Source of the DNA: Isoetes taiwanensis
Taxonomy: Eukaryota > Streptophyta > Lycopodiopsida > Isoetales > Isoetaceae
Reading direction: 5' to 3'
Assembly (NCBI GenBank): GCA_021234155.1
Contig: JAJEKV010000013.1
Span: forward strand, 8,319,193-8,383,192
DNA length: 64,000 nt
Each line of letters starts with the position of its first letter. The first letter of the stretch is position 1. Of the stretch, positions 10,766 through 22,139 are shown one piece after another. The notes under the pieces were generated by a model that worked only from the letters and a program-made list of their open reading frames with translations, searched no databases and was not told where the DNA came from. Position numbers and translations under genes: made by a program.

Positions 10766-10937
10766 TGGTACTCCTTCCTATATTTATTAAGCAAACTCTC
10801 AAGCTTGTCATCCTTGTCCATAGCATTTATTTGCATTGAATCTATGGGGGAGTCAAGAACATAGACAAGATATTTTTCATTAATGTTGGAACAGAAACAA
10901 CGTTTGGCTTGCATAGCCGTTATTAACTTGGGGGAAA

Positions 10938-11132
10938 CTACATAAGAGTACCCTGAAGGGTAATTTTCTTCCCTCCTTTAGAAATAACTAACAAGTGTTT
11001 TTTCCAATCAATAGGAGGATTAACCATTTGAAGCCATTTGATACCCAGTACCACATCAAATCTGGTCAGTTTTGCTAAGTCAAAACTTATTGTTTCCTCA
11101 TAGTCCCCAATGGTCAAGTGCACACCAGCCAC
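10938..11132 (-). pseudogene. Aspartic protease remnant
   Basis: The frame reads FDVVLGIKWLQMVNPPIDW, the conserved C-terminal part of plant Ty3 proteases. The active-site Asp region should lie just upstream, near 11,140-11,270, but is not in one open frame with this piece. Confidence 0.75.
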
Positions 11133-11273
11133 CCCGTGGCTCCAATGCTGAATCTGTTTTCCAGCTTCAGAAGTTATCTTCCTTACTTACCGAACTGGGC
11201 TCTCCCCGAGCTATGGCGGAGAGTTGCTTGGTTCCCCCTTCAACTTGCTTGGTTGTAGCGGCCATCGCCTTCT

Positions 11274-12506
11274 TGTCCTTATGGGGTTTTGGGCAATCCC
11301 TGGCCATATGCCCCTTTGTACCGCAATTGTAGCAAACAAATGGCTTAGTGGACTTCTTCCCTAGAGAGGCATCCCCTTTGCCTTTATGATTGCGAGGGTT
11401 AATTTGGGCTACTCTAGCCCTTTTATTCGACCCTCCTTGCTTAATTTCAAGTTTTCTTTGCTTCCATTCTTGGAAGCGACGAGCTTTCTTGCCTCTTCCT
11501 CCCCTTCTTCTCTTGGGGAGCTTGCTAATGTGCGTACTAGGGACATGGCAGACTCAAAATCCCCTGGATTTACCTGCCTAATGTGTGCCTTAAGGCTACG
11601 ATCTTTAAGCCCATCTTCAAAATAACTAACTTGCATCAGTGCTGGCATGTCCTTGATCCTTGCAAATACACCTCTCAAAGTGTTGATGCATTGCTGTAAG
11701 GTGCCCCTTTGTCTGACGCTTTTAAGTTGGATCAGCGCATGATGTTCATCATGGTGAGGGGCGTATTCTTGCTTAAAGAATTTTCAAAAATCTGCCCAAC
11801 TATTTATCTCTACTCCTCTCCCCATGAGGATCCCCCACCAAGAAGCAGCAGCCCCTCACGACTGGAGAGAGGCATGCAGCACCCTGGCTGCATCTCCCTT
11901 CTTAGTGGCTCGAAAATAGGTTTCCAACCAGTTAAGCCACTGAATGGCTTGTTCTACTGACTATGTGCCACAGAATTTAGGATGATCTCCTTTTTCTAGC
12001 CCATTAACCTCCTCAAGAGACAAGGCTGCTAGAACTTCTACTCCCTCAGTGGGATCATCCGTTGTCCTAGCTCCAGCTCCTTGAGCTTGGCTACTTTGGT
12101 TTGCAACAACAGCTGGGTTTACATGAGAGGGGTTTGCTTGGGTTAAGACTCTTCCCCGGGCTCCCTGAGCCGGGTTAACTCGGGCTCCCTGAGCCTGGTT
12201 AGGTCCCCCATTGGCATTGGTGCCCCCTGGGCCCTTTGCCAATAATCGAGCTATGGTGTCAAACAACTTCTTCTCTCTTTCTGCTGCATCATTAGCTTGC
12301 TTGGTTAATTGGAGTTGCAAACTCTTGAGCAATTGATTAGTATGTGCTTGCTTAATTTTTGTTTCTGCAACCTGCCCCATCAATTCATGGATTCTTGCTT
12401 TGGCATAATCCAATTCCCCTTGAAAGTTTAAGGGATCCGGATCTTCTAACCTTTCCGGTGTGAATGGGGAATCCTGGGCTGCAAGTTCTTCTTCTTGATC
12501 ATGCAT
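11274..12506 (-). pseudogene. Gag with CCHC zinc knuckle (broken)
   Basis: Two Gag frames, 11,961-12,506 (start MHDQEEELAAQD, coiled and Q/N-rich) and 11,409-11,678, with a disrupted stretch between. The knuckle CYNCGTKGHMARDC (C-X2-C-X4-H-X4-C) is at about 11,290-11,332. Gag packages element RNA. Frameshifts separate all three parts. Confidence 0.85.
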
Positions 12507-12669
12507 GATTATCTAATCCTTCCTGATGGAATTTGGAGGTGAGCTCATCTAATTCCCTCACCTCTTCTTCCGTAGGAGCAAGATCATCAAGAAGATCTTC
12601 TCCTTCTTCTGGGATAAGGGAAGCCAGGCCCATGAGGGGATCTTCTGCCATGATTTCCCTCTCCATATC

Positions 12670-12688
12670 AGTTAGGCTCTGATACCAA
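12670..12688 (-). promoter_or_regulatory. Primer binding site, initiator tRNA-Met
   Basis: On the minus strand TTGGTATCAGAGCCTAAC directly follows the 5' LTR. It is complementary to the 3' end of the plant initiator tRNA-Met, the common chromovirus primer. Confidence 0.92.
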
Positions 12689-13164
12689 TGTAATGGATCT
12701 TGGCTTCAAGGATGCCACAAGGCGCATCAATCTACACCTTCCGCCTCTACCCTCGGAATCCCTGATTCCCCCACGGTGTTGAGAGCCTTCCCAAGGCTCA
12801 GTATGATGCAAGAAATCAGAAGAAAGATTCAGCCTAGCTTCCCTGTGGCAAAACCGTACCCTCTGCCCCAAATATGACATATTTTATATAAGGCCCCAAA
12901 TGGGCATTGGAATGGCTTGATGGAAAGTCAACAGGCCGAATTGAAGATTCGGTTCATCTCCCAGCCTTCTAGGTCCCTCCAGGACGTGAATCGAATGCAA
13001 AAGGGCAGGTCCGTTGGCTGCCTGCGCCATAGCCATGCTTCGATGGCCTTTGGTTGACCCATCCAATGGGGTGTTGCCACCTCGTCACAACAAAAAGGGT
13101 TTTATTTGCTTACTTAAGGATTTATTTAAATTGCCCCCTTTCATGATCCATAATGTTCATAACA
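12689..13164 (-). repeat. Chromovirus 5' LTR
   Basis: 476 bp, TG...CA, nearly identical to 7,246-7,676 but without its 45-bp deletion. It should hold the promoter for minus-strand transcription; ACATATTTTATATAAGG at about 12,877-12,892 (minus: TTATATAAAATATG) is the best TATA-like site. Confidence 0.9.
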
Positions 13165-13375
13165 GATAAATATGTAAGGGCATTTTGGTAATTAAGTTTG
13201 GTATGTAGGGGGTATTTTGGTAATTAATTTTGGTGTGTAGGGCATTTTTGTATGTTTATTTTATACAGTGTATTTATTTGAGCCAAGGGCATTTTGGTAG
13301 TTTTGAAACTCATAAGGGCATTTTGGTGATCAGATAAACTCTTATGGGTATTTTGGTAGTTTTCCCTATTATTTT

Positions 13376-15900
13376 TCCCTATTAATTAATGCATTCTTTA
13401 TTCTTTTTGTCAAGCTTAAATCCATTGATTTCAACTATTACTGGAAAAATAAAGAGTTAAACACTTTATTAAAACAGGAAGAAAATAATTTTGGGGGCCA
13501 ATTTATACATCATATCTATTCATTGCATGAATAGGTTGAACTTAGAGGCAATTGCCCATTACCAAAATGCCATCAATGCTTGTGAAAATACTGCCCTGAT
13601 TTTAATATTGCTAAAATAAAAGTCTATGAAAGCATGTTTACATTTTTCCACAATGCCAATGATGATTATAAATAACCAAAAAGAGCAAAGGTCTCTTGCT
13701 TGAGTTGGATTGAAATTCATAGTGTTCCATTGTAGTCAATTAACACGGTGGCAGTAGTTGAATTCTCAGGAATCTCCATTTTTTGATCCACCGGTTAGCA
13801 GAGTAGGCTCGCATAACAATGTAGAATCTTCTTTATAACCTACAAGTTAGGAGATATAATCTAAACTTAACGTAGAGCAAAAAAGCTATTGAAACTTTGT
13901 CCAACTTTCTAAACATTAAATTTACTAAATTAGTAAATAGATTCTTACTTATCAAACAAATAAATCATTTTCTTAATTTTCAATAAGTTGATCGAACAAT
14001 GTAATAAGTAGCAATTGTCATGATTATTACAGTAAATGAAAGAAATCGAAATTACTTTCATTTTTCCCCTCCCTCAATCGAAAAAATAGCCAAAGTGGTA
14101 GTACAAATTTACAAGATGGTGATAGGCTTTGTCATTCCAATGACCACATCATCATGGTCAGTTGCTAGAGAAGCAATTGACAGCTTGGGCACAGACACTT
14201 GGATTTCATACTGTAGGTTAAGCAAGATTCGGATCTCGACACTCCTTTATTGACCATATATGATATGGCACAAACTCGGGGGAGTGGTCCAAGAGGAAAA
14301 AGGCCAAGGCTATCCTGAAATATTGTTCCTTGAAGATTGCCTCATAGTAGGGAAAAGAGCAACAGATAACAGTAAGAGCTTTTTCTAATCATTTCAAACG
14401 AGCCCCTTTATTATATGGAAATCATCAGCTATCTTAAAATATTGTTCCTAAACTCATAGGGGTATTTTGATAGTTTTCCTATTCTTTTTCCCTATTAATT
14501 AATGCATTCTTTGTCCTTTTTATCATGCTTAAACCCATTGATTTCAACTATTACTGGAAAAATAAAGAGTTAAACACTTTATTAAAACATGAAGAAATTA
14601 ATTTTGGGGGCCAATTTATACATCATATCTATGCATTGCCTCATTGTAGGGAAAGAGCAACATATAATAGTAAGAGAGACTTTTTCTAATCATTTCAAAG
14701 GAGCATATTTATTATATGGAAATCATCTATTAAAAGAAAAGGCCTGCTATTATATAAAGGGCGAGAGCAATGACCAGGAGGAGGACTTATACAGGGAACT
14801 AATCGAGATAAGAAGGGGGTCCGAAGGATATCCGGTGCGAATAAAGGAACCCAAGGAACCGGCCGAAAAGGCCTGGGCACAAGCCAGATCATGTCAGAGC
14901 TGATGCCTTGACTTTGAGCAACAACTAGAAATCATCATCGATATAAAGACCTGCTTGTAGAATGTAATTCTGCTTGCTTACAAACCATGCTAGCAAAAGA
15001 AAATCTAAAAGCTTATTTTCAAAGGAGTCTTTAAGCTCAACAACATAGATAGGTTGGCCAATAAATGAGTTTTGAATGATAGTTATAGGCAAAAATTTTA
15101 TTGGTTTAATTGAATATGGTAAGAAGGAAAGAATAGAATAGAATTATGAGCATATAAACATTTGGTTGTTGTTTGAACTTTCTTAGATAGATAAAGGAGA
15201 ATAACAAACCTTAATGCTACCTTGAAAGCTGACAATCTGTTTTGATGGATTTTTTAGGCTGGTATACTTACCATCTACCTACAAAATCATATATTACGGA
15301 TCTGGCTTATCTGTTGCAGTCAAATGACCTCCTTAATTCTTGAGCTTGGAGCAACATTTGATTGAAAAGAAACCATTTCATTAATTCAAATCACAAACTA
15401 TGCTCAATCAATTGAGCATTCACATGCACATACAAACTTCTTAAGTTTACTTATCTTGCCTGGACAACCAATCTGAAGCTGCCCTTTCTCGTAGGCTTCT
15501 GCCTTTCATTTGTCAACTTGGCTTGGAAACTTTGTTCATATGAGCCTCTTTGGCTCAGCATTGGCATTTGGACCTGGATTCTTGTAATGAAGTTGTCCAT
15601 AAGATTGACATCCTCCTAAAGATGCTCTAACCTGCTCTCTGGCTGTTCCCCAAACTCATACAAAACAATCTCAATGTCCTAAAAATCTCAAAAACAATGT
15701 TAACTAAATCCAACCAACTACTATGGCATCCTGTGTCAATATCTCTGCACTGGTTTGTTGAGTTGTTACTTTTGTCTAGGCATGAAGCAACAGGCCGCAA
15801 CACATATTAAGCACTATCAGTTTTGTTAGCAGACTAAGTTTGAACAATTACGAATTTCAAGATTGTTGGAGCCTTGAACGTCCCGAATGCTAAATAGTTG
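13376..15900. repeat. 3 kb unit, copy I (right part)
   Basis: This continues the unit that begins at about 6,620. It shares ordered blocks with 16,900-18,620, 19,620-21,700 and 44,795-46,500. The blocks are a CCCTATTAATTAATGCATTC block, a CAATGCTTGTGAAAATAC block, a short frame with SVAREAIDSLG (14,119-14,252), a block with AAGGGCGAGAGCAATGACC (14,650-14,960) and a 700-bp block ending in an exon-like frame (15,451-15,678). At 14,440-14,640 part of the unit, including the right tip of the MULE, is repeated again, so this copy has an internal secondary duplication. No intact gene is seen. Confidence 0.75.
15451..15678 (-). pseudogene. Exon-like fragment of an unidentified gene, copy a
   Basis: On the minus strand an AG acceptor is followed by a 76-codon frame that begins DIEIVLYEFGEQPESRLEHL and ends in FRLVV.AR and a stop. 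A TAG interrupts it (CTT TAG in place of CTC CAG). Three further copies exist at 18,416-18,614, 20,407-20,640 and 45,172-45,404. The protein family is not recognised. Confidence 0.5.
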
Positions 15901-16004
15901 TTGGCGGGGTTTGATGACAAAACACAAAGATGTTGTTTGCAAATGCACTTCGATGCATGGTTGAGATCTTTGAATTGCTATTATCCGCAGAGAAATATTA
16001 TTTT

Positions 16005-16890
16005 GGGACAACTACCAAAATGCCCCTATTATTTTATGTAATTACTAAAATGCCCTTATGAGTTTCAAAATTACCAAAATGCCCTCAACTCTAATAAATG
16101 TAAAAATAAATTACCAAGTTGCCACTACACGCTAAACTTGATTACCAAAATACCCCTACACACCAAACTTAATTATCAAAATGGCATTACATACTAATTT
16201 TGATTAATCTACACCAAATTTAATCACCAAAATGCCATGTACAGCAAACATAATTACCAAAATACTCCAAGACAGTCTTGTTGTGACACTTACAATGAGC
16301 CAGTGTTTCTTGTGGTTTTAGCGCACGCTATTGGAGGCATGTTGCCACCACCCAGACGCAGACCTCTTGGACATCCAAAGCCTAAACGCATGCGCATAGG
16401 AAGGAAGGAAGGAAGGAAGGAAGGTATTAAGATATAAAGAAGAGGAATTTATCTTTATGGAAGAGAGACATTGCATGCAGTTGTAGGGCTCCAATTCAGT
16501 GATGATTGTGATTTCTGTAATATCTTTATTGAATTTAAACTTCTATTCTTGAGGCATTTAGTATAGATTGAGTAGGATAAGTATGTAAGGGCATTCTAGT
16601 AATTAAGTTTGGTATGTAGGGGGTATTTTGGTAATTAAGTTTGGTGTGTAGGGCATTTTGGTGATTAGTTTGGTGTAGATTTATCAAAATTGACATGTAA
16701 TGGCATTTTGATAATTAAGTTTGGTGTGCAGGGGTATTTTAATAAGTAAGTCTGGTGTGTAGGGGCAAATTGATAATTTGTATGTTTATTTTATATAGTG
16801 TATTTATTTGAGCCAGGGCATTTTGGTAATTTTGAAACTCATAAGAGCATTTTGGTGATAGACTCATAGGAATATTTTGGTAGTTTTTCC
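16005..16890. mobile_element. Long-TIR Mutator-like element, copy II
   Basis: 886 bp, beginning GGGACAACTACCAAAATG and ending with the inverse of GGAAAAACTACCAAAAT. The 9-bp TSD TATTATTTT stands at 15,996-16,004 and 16,891-16,899. Inverted arms of roughly 260 to 310 bp consist of degenerate 30-bp tandem units (ATTACCAAAATGCCC on the left, GGCATTTTGGTAAT on the right). The core of about 310 bp contains TTCTTGTGGTTTTAGCGC and a (GGAA)n run. The homologous positions in copies III (about 21,085) and IV (about 45,825) are empty and keep a single TATTGTTTT. There is no transposase. Confidence 0.85.
16398..16424 (+). repeat. (GGAA)n microsatellite
   Basis: Six tandem GGAA units inside the MULE core; the matching point in copy I has no expansion. 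Confidence 0.9.
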
Positions 16891-18415
16891 TATTATTTTT
16901 CCCTATTAATTAATGCATCCTTTGTTCTTTTTGTCATGCTTAAACCCAATGATTTCAACTATTACTGGAAAAATAAAGAGTTGAACACTTTATTAAAACA
17001 GGAAGAAATTAATTTTGGGGGCCAATTTATACATCATATCTATGCATTGCATGAATAGGTTGAACTTAAAGGCAATTGCCCTGTTAAATTACAACAAGAT
17101 ATAAGAGAAATTGACCAAAATGCCATCAATGCTTGTGAAAATACTGCCCTGATTTTAAAATTACTAAAATAAAAGTCTATGAAAGCATTTAGGCATTGTT
17201 TACATTTTTCCACAATGCCAATGATAATTATAAATAACTAAAAAAAGCAAAGGTCTCTTGTTTGAGTTGGATTGAAATTCATGTGTTCTATTGTAGCCAA
17301 TTAACACGGTGGCAGTAGTTGAATTCTCAATAATCTCCATTTTTTGATCTATCAGTTAGCAGAGTTGTACAAATTTACATGCCTGGTGACAGGCTTTGTC
17401 ATTCCAATGACCACATCATCATGGTCAGTTGCTAGAGAAGCAATTGACAGCTTGGGCACAGACATTTGGAGTTCAGACTGTAGGTTAAGCAAGATTCGGA
17501 TCTCGACACTCCTTTATTGACCATATATGATATGGCACAAACTCGAGGGAGTGGTCCAAGGGGAAAAAGGCCAAGGCTATCCTAAAATATTGTTCCTTGA
17601 AGATTGCCTCATAGTAGGGAAAAGAGCAACAGATAATAGTAGACTTTTTCTAATCATTTCAAACGAGCCCCTTTATTACATGGAAATCATCTATTAAAAG
17701 AAAAGGCCCGCCATTATATGAAGGGCGAGAGCAATGACCAGGAGGAGGACTTGTACAGGGAACTAATCGAGATAAGAAGGGAATCCGAAGGAAATCCGAT
17801 GCGAACAAAGGAACCCAAGGAACCGGTCGAAAAGGTTTGGTCACAAGCCAAATCATGCCAGAGTTGATGCCTTGAGTTTGAGCAACAGCTAGAAATCATC
17901 ATCGACATAAAGACCTGCTTGAATCTAATTTTTGCTTGCTTAGAAACCATGCTAGCAAAAGAAAATCTAAAAGCTTATTTTCAAAGGAGTCTTTAAGCTC
18001 AACAACATAGATAGGTTGGCCAATAATGATAGTTATAGGCAGAAATTTATTGGTTTAATTGAATATGGTAAGAAGGAAAGAAAAGCAGCAACTTGAAGTT
18101 ATGGGCATATAAATACTTGGTTGTTGTTTGAACCTTCTTAGATAGATAAAGAAGAATGACAAGCCTTAATTCTACCTTGAAAACTGACAATCTGTTTTGA
18201 TGGATTTTTTAGGCTGGTATAATTACCATCTGCCTACAAAATCATATATTGCGGATCTGGCTTATCTGTTGCACTCAAATTACCTCCTTAATTCTTGACC
18301 CTGGAGCAACATTTGATTGAAAAGAAACCATTTTATTAACTCAAATCACAAACTATGCTCAATCAATTGAGCATTCACATGCACATACAAACTTCTTATG
18401 TTTACTTATCTTGCC

Positions 18416-18751
18416 CAAACAACCAATCTGAAGCTGCCCTTTCTCGTAGGCTTCTGCCCTTCATTTGTCAACTTGGCTTGGAAACTTTGTTCATATGAGC
18501 CTCTTTGGCTCAGTGTTGGCATTTTGACATGGATTCTTGTAATGAAGTTGTCCACAAGATTGACATCCTCCTGGAGATGCTCTAACCTGTTCTCTGGCTG
18601 TTCCCCAGATTGTCCTGAAATATGGCAGAGTAAAGCAAATTTAGTAGCTGGAACAAATGCTTACCTTCAATCGGGCCTGCAAGAGAGGCATTCTGCAAGG
18701 TGTCCAGAAGAAGATTTGAGCTGATGAGGGCAAGAGCGGAAGCATCCTTGC
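18416..18751 (-). pseudogene. Two-exon gene fragment, unidentified (copy b, open frame)
   Basis: Exon 18,751-18,665 reads KDASALALISSNLLLDTLQN and ends with a GTAAGC donor. Exon 18,614-18,416 begins after TTTCAG and continues in frame through GEQPENRLEHLQEDVNL and SQRGSYEQSF to a stop. The joined frame is open, unlike the other three copies, but the intervening intron would be only 50 bp. Further coding-looking stretches on the same strand lie at about 19,030-19,130 (FFSDHEARRMQAFLRNEQL) and 18,900-18,990 (RQLKFALLKGIQQLISK), so a larger gene or pseudogene may extend to about 19,150. I do not recognise the family. The stretch could be the source gene from which the repeated unit captured its exon. 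Confidence 0.45.
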
Positions 18752-19615
18752 CTGAAGTGAGGCGTGCTGGTGTATGAGATCAAACTCGGGAAGCGGGAAA
18801 TGCTCAAGCCATGTGACATGAAGAAGTTCCACACCGGTTAAGAGGTTTTGATCGTCGATAAACCACTCTCAGAGTATAAAGACGCAAAGACACATAATAT
18901 GGAAGCAGTAGAATCTTTGTTGTAACCTTCTACTCCTTTTCGAGATAAGTTGTTGTATGCCTTTCAGCAATGCAAACTTGAGTTGTCTTGCAGTTTCAGA
19001 ATTCTACACCTAATTAATAAGCGGTTTTCTCAAGATGGCTACAGCAGAACTTTGTTGGAGTTGTTCATTTCTTAGAAAAGCTTGCATTCTTCTCGCCTCA
19101 TGGTCAGAAAAGAATAGAACAAAGCTCCGGATCTGGGATTTCAGAGTAATAAAGCTTTTGGAATAATCTCTGTTTGTTTGATAGATGTGAACATGGCTTC
19201 TACACCCTAGATATGATTCTTATGGACTAGCAAATATCTAGCATAATAACAGGGGAAAGGAGCTTGTTTATGGTTGATGCAGTTGCTGCTGATTGTACAA
19301 CGCTATTATTAAAGGTTGAGTTGGGGATCTCTTATCCGGAATTAGCATTTTAAAATAATGAATATGCAATATCATTATAGATGTTTTCTGCTTTGTCCAA
19401 CATCATTTATTTATAGAATAAATATACTATGAATGTTTTATGGAATGCATTTAATATCCAAAGAATGTGAAACCAACCATGATTTGACATGTGCTAAAGG
19501 AGGTTAAACCCACAAAAATGATGCCTTGGGTTCCATTTTTGCATTTTAGCCTTCTATATGCTTAAATCAAATATGATATCATATTTTGTCTTGGGCCCAA
19601 AGGGCTCGAATGAAA
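18752..19615 (-). other. Possible upstream exons of the unidentified gene; otherwise unassigned
   Basis: Coding-like minus-strand stretches lie near 18,900-18,990 and 19,030-19,130, but no consistent splice model was reached. From 19,150 to 19,615 nothing is recognised. Confidence 0.3.
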
Positions 19616-20406
19616 CGACCTGGGGAAAAGAGCAACAGATAATAGTAAGAGAGACTTTTTCTAATCATTTCAAAGGAGTACCTTTATTATATGGAAATCA
19701 TCTATTAAAAGAAAAGGCATGCCGTTATATGAAGGGCGAGAGCAATGACCAGGAGGAGGACTTGTACAGGGTACTAATTGAGATAAGAATGGGATCCAAA
19801 GAAAATCCGATGCGAACAAAGGAACCCAAGGAACTGGCTGAAAAGGCCCGATCACAAGCCAGATCATGCCAGAGCTCGTGCCTTGAGTTTGAGCAAAAGC
19901 TAGAAATCATCATCGATATAAAGACCTGCTTGTAGAATCTCAGCAAAAGAAAATCTAAAAGCTTATTTTCAAAGGAGTCTTTAAGCTCAACAACATAGAT
20001 AGATTGCCAATAAATGAGCTTTGAATGATAGTTATAGGCAGAAATTTTATTGGTTTAATTGAATATGGTAAGAAGGAAAGAAAAGCTAGCAACTTGAAGT
20101 TATGAGCATATAAACACTTGGTTGTTGTTTGAACCTTCTTAGATAGATAAAGGAGAATGACAAGCCTTAATTCTACCTTGAAAACTGACAATCTGTTTTG
20201 ACGGATTTTTTAGGCTGGTATACTTACCATCTGCCTAGAAAATCATATAGTACAGATCTGGCTTATCTGTTGCAGTCAAATTATCTCCTTAATTCTTGAC
20301 CTTGGAGCAACATTTGATTGAAAAGAAACCATTTCATTAACTCAAATCACAAACTATGCTCAAGGAATTGAGCATTCACATGCATATACAAACTTCTTAG
20401 GTTTAC

Positions 20407-20640
20407 TTATCTTGCCCAGACAACCAATATGAAGCTGCCCTTTCTCGTAGGCTTCTACCTTTCATTTGTCAACTTGGCTTGAAAACTTTGTTAATATGAG
20501 CCTCTTTGGCTCAGTATTGGCATTTGGACATAGATTCTTGTAATGAAGTTGTCCACAAGATTGACATCTTCCTGGAGATGCTTTAACCTGCTCTCTGGTT
20601 GTTCCCCAAATATAAACTCATACAAAACAATCTCAATGTC
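20407..20640 (-). pseudogene. Exon-like fragment, copy c
   Basis: Same frame as copies a and b (DIEIVLYEF). It has a two-codon insertion before GEQPESR and a premature TAA after RGSY. Non-functional. Confidence 0.5.
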
Positions 20641-21540
20641 CTGAAAATCTCAAAAACAATGTTAACTAGCAAATCCAACCAAATACTATGGCATCCTGTG
20701 TCAATATCTCTGCACTAGATTGTTGAGTTGTTACCTTTGTCTAGGTATGAAGCAGCAGGCCGCAACACATATTAAGCACTGTCAGTTTTGTTAGCAAACT
20801 AAACTACGAATTTCAGGATAGTTGAAGCCTTGAACATCCCGGGCCCTTCTTATGGGGGGGGGGGATAACTATCATGGATTTTAGGCCTTCTTATAACTTT
20901 GAGAGAGCATGATGCATTAATGGTGGTGGTTGACTTTCGAAGATGGTGCGTTTTCTGCCTTGTAAAACCTTTTCTCAACCATCTGTATGCTTATCAATAG
21001 AGGGATTGATGGCAAATATTTTATTTGCAAATGCACTTCGATGCATGCTTGAGATCATTTTCGAATTACTACTCTTTACGGTGGGATATTGTTTTTTCCT
21101 AGTAACTAATGCATTCTTTGCTCAAAACTCTTTGATTTCAACTGCTACTGAAAAAACAAAGAGTGAAACACTTTGTTTAAACATGAAGAAATTTATTTTG
21201 GGGGCAATTTATACAGCATATCTAAACATTGCATATATATGTTGAATTTGAAGCAATTGCCAGGTTAAGTTACAAATATAAGAGAAATATACCAAAATGC
21301 CATCAATGCTTCTGAAAAGCTTCCCTTATTTTAATATTACCAAAAGTCGATGAATTTGTATATATTTTTTCACAATGCCAGTGATGTTTATAAGCAAAAA
21401 GATCAAAGATCTCATGTTCGAGTTGGATTGAAATTCACATGTTCTATTGTGGCCAGTTAATATGCTTTTTGTTCTCCAGTAGTGGAAGCCGAATCTCCAT
21501 TTTTTTTATCCATCAGTTGGCCGAGTTGTGCAAATTTGCA

Positions 21541-21681
21541 ATGTTGATAAGAGGCTTTGCCATTCCTATCACCACACCAACATGGTCAGTTGCTAGAGAA
21601 GTAATTGATAGCTTGGGCAGAGACATTTGGAGTCTAGACTATATGTCAAATAGGTTTTGGACCTCGCCACTCTTTTATTGA
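21541..21681 (+). pseudogene. Short conserved frame in the unit (SVAREVIDSLG), unidentified
   Basis: The frame MLIRGFAIPITTPTWSVARE continues to a stop at the same place in all four unit copies (also about 14,119-14,252, 17,388-17,519 and 46,298-46,438). The differences are mostly amino-acid substitutions and not stops. The family is not recognised. It may be an exon of an ancestral gene carried by the unit. Confidence 0.35.
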
Positions 21682-21748
21682 CCATATATGACATAGCTCG
21701 GGGGAGTGGTCCAAGGTGAAACGGCTTGAGGAAAAGAGCAAGGCTATG

Positions 21749-22031
21749 GGGTCAAAGCATGGAGGTGGGGGACACTTTTTGTGTCAGCGACACATGGTGC
21801 TTAGGGGGTGCTTTCCGGGGCTATTTTCTTTGTATTTTTAAAAAATATTTTTCTTTTATTTTTTTTTATTTTTTTCCCTGAAACGCATTCATATTACGCC
21901 TTGGAATACAAAATTTCAGCTTCATCGGAATTATAGAAAAAAAGATAAAAATAAGTAAAATTTCCCACATTAGGTGCTTAGGGGGTGCTTGGCTGGCGCA
22001 AAAATGCCCCCCCAGCTCCATGCTTTGACCC
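21749..22031. mobile_element. MITE with 24-bp TIRs, Harbinger-like
   Basis: It begins GGGTCAAAGCATGGAGGTGG and ends with the inverse of GGGTCAAAGCATGGAGCTGG. TATG stands on both sides (21,745-21,748 and 22,032-22,035). Copy IV at 46,501-46,515 reads AAGGCTACGCTAAATT, i.e. the empty site with one TACG. It is 283 bp with an AT-rich core and no ORF. The G-rich TIR start and the 3 to 4 bp duplication suggest a Tourist/PIF-Harbinger MITE; the class is inferred. Confidence 0.8.
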
Positions 22032-22070
22032 TATGCTAAATTATTATTCCTTGAAGGTTGCCTAATACTA

Positions 22071-22139
22071 GAATAGAATAGAATAGAATAGAATAGAATA
22101 GAATAGAATAGAATAGAATAGAATAGAATAGAATAGAAT
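22071..22139 (+). repeat. (GAATA)n microsatellite, tail of a LINE
   Basis: About 14 tandem GAATA units directly precede the LINE 3' end in minus orientation. The same unit abuts the related LINE ends at 32,385-32,402 and 46,541-46,559, so it is the 3' tail (TATTC repeats in the LINE sense). Confidence 0.9.

Larger units (their letters stand above)
7246..13164 (-). mobile_element. Ty3/gypsy chromovirus (complete ends, broken coding region)
   Basis: Length is 5,919 bp, with LTRs 7,246-7,676 and 12,689-13,164, both TG...CA. The 5-bp target duplication GATAA stands at 7,241-7,245 and 13,165-13,169. The order in minus orientation is LTR, primer binding site, gag with CCHC knuckle, protease, reverse transcriptase, RNase H, integrase, chromodomain, polypurine tract, LTR, as in plant chromoviruses. 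The pol frame is broken into several pieces by frameshifts and stops. The homologous unit at 16,560-16,590 lacks the element and has a single GATAA, so this is a clean insertion. It lies inside the MULE. Confidence 0.93.
6715..13366. mobile_element. Long-TIR Mutator-like element, copy I, split by a nested chromovirus
   Basis: The left end begins GGGAAAAGTACAAAATGCCC at 6,715 and the right end finishes with the inverse of GGGAAAACTACC at 13,366. The 9-bp direct repeat TATTATTTT flanks it at 6,706-6,714 and 13,367-13,375. The arms are long inverted repeats of several hundred bases built from degenerate 30-bp units containing ATTACCAAAATGCCC. The core (about 6,950-7,240) has no transposase. The Ty3 element 7,246-13,164 interrupts it. 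A 9-bp TSD and GGGA-starting TIRs are typical of non-autonomous MULEs. The second copy, 16,005-16,890, is uninterrupted. Confidence 0.8.
15900..18620. repeat. 3 kb unit, copy II
   Basis: All blocks of the unit are in the same order as copy I. It includes an uninterrupted MULE (16,005-16,890) and the site GATAAGTATGTAAGGG at about 16,578, which is the empty site of the chromovirus insertion in copy I. Confidence 0.75.
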
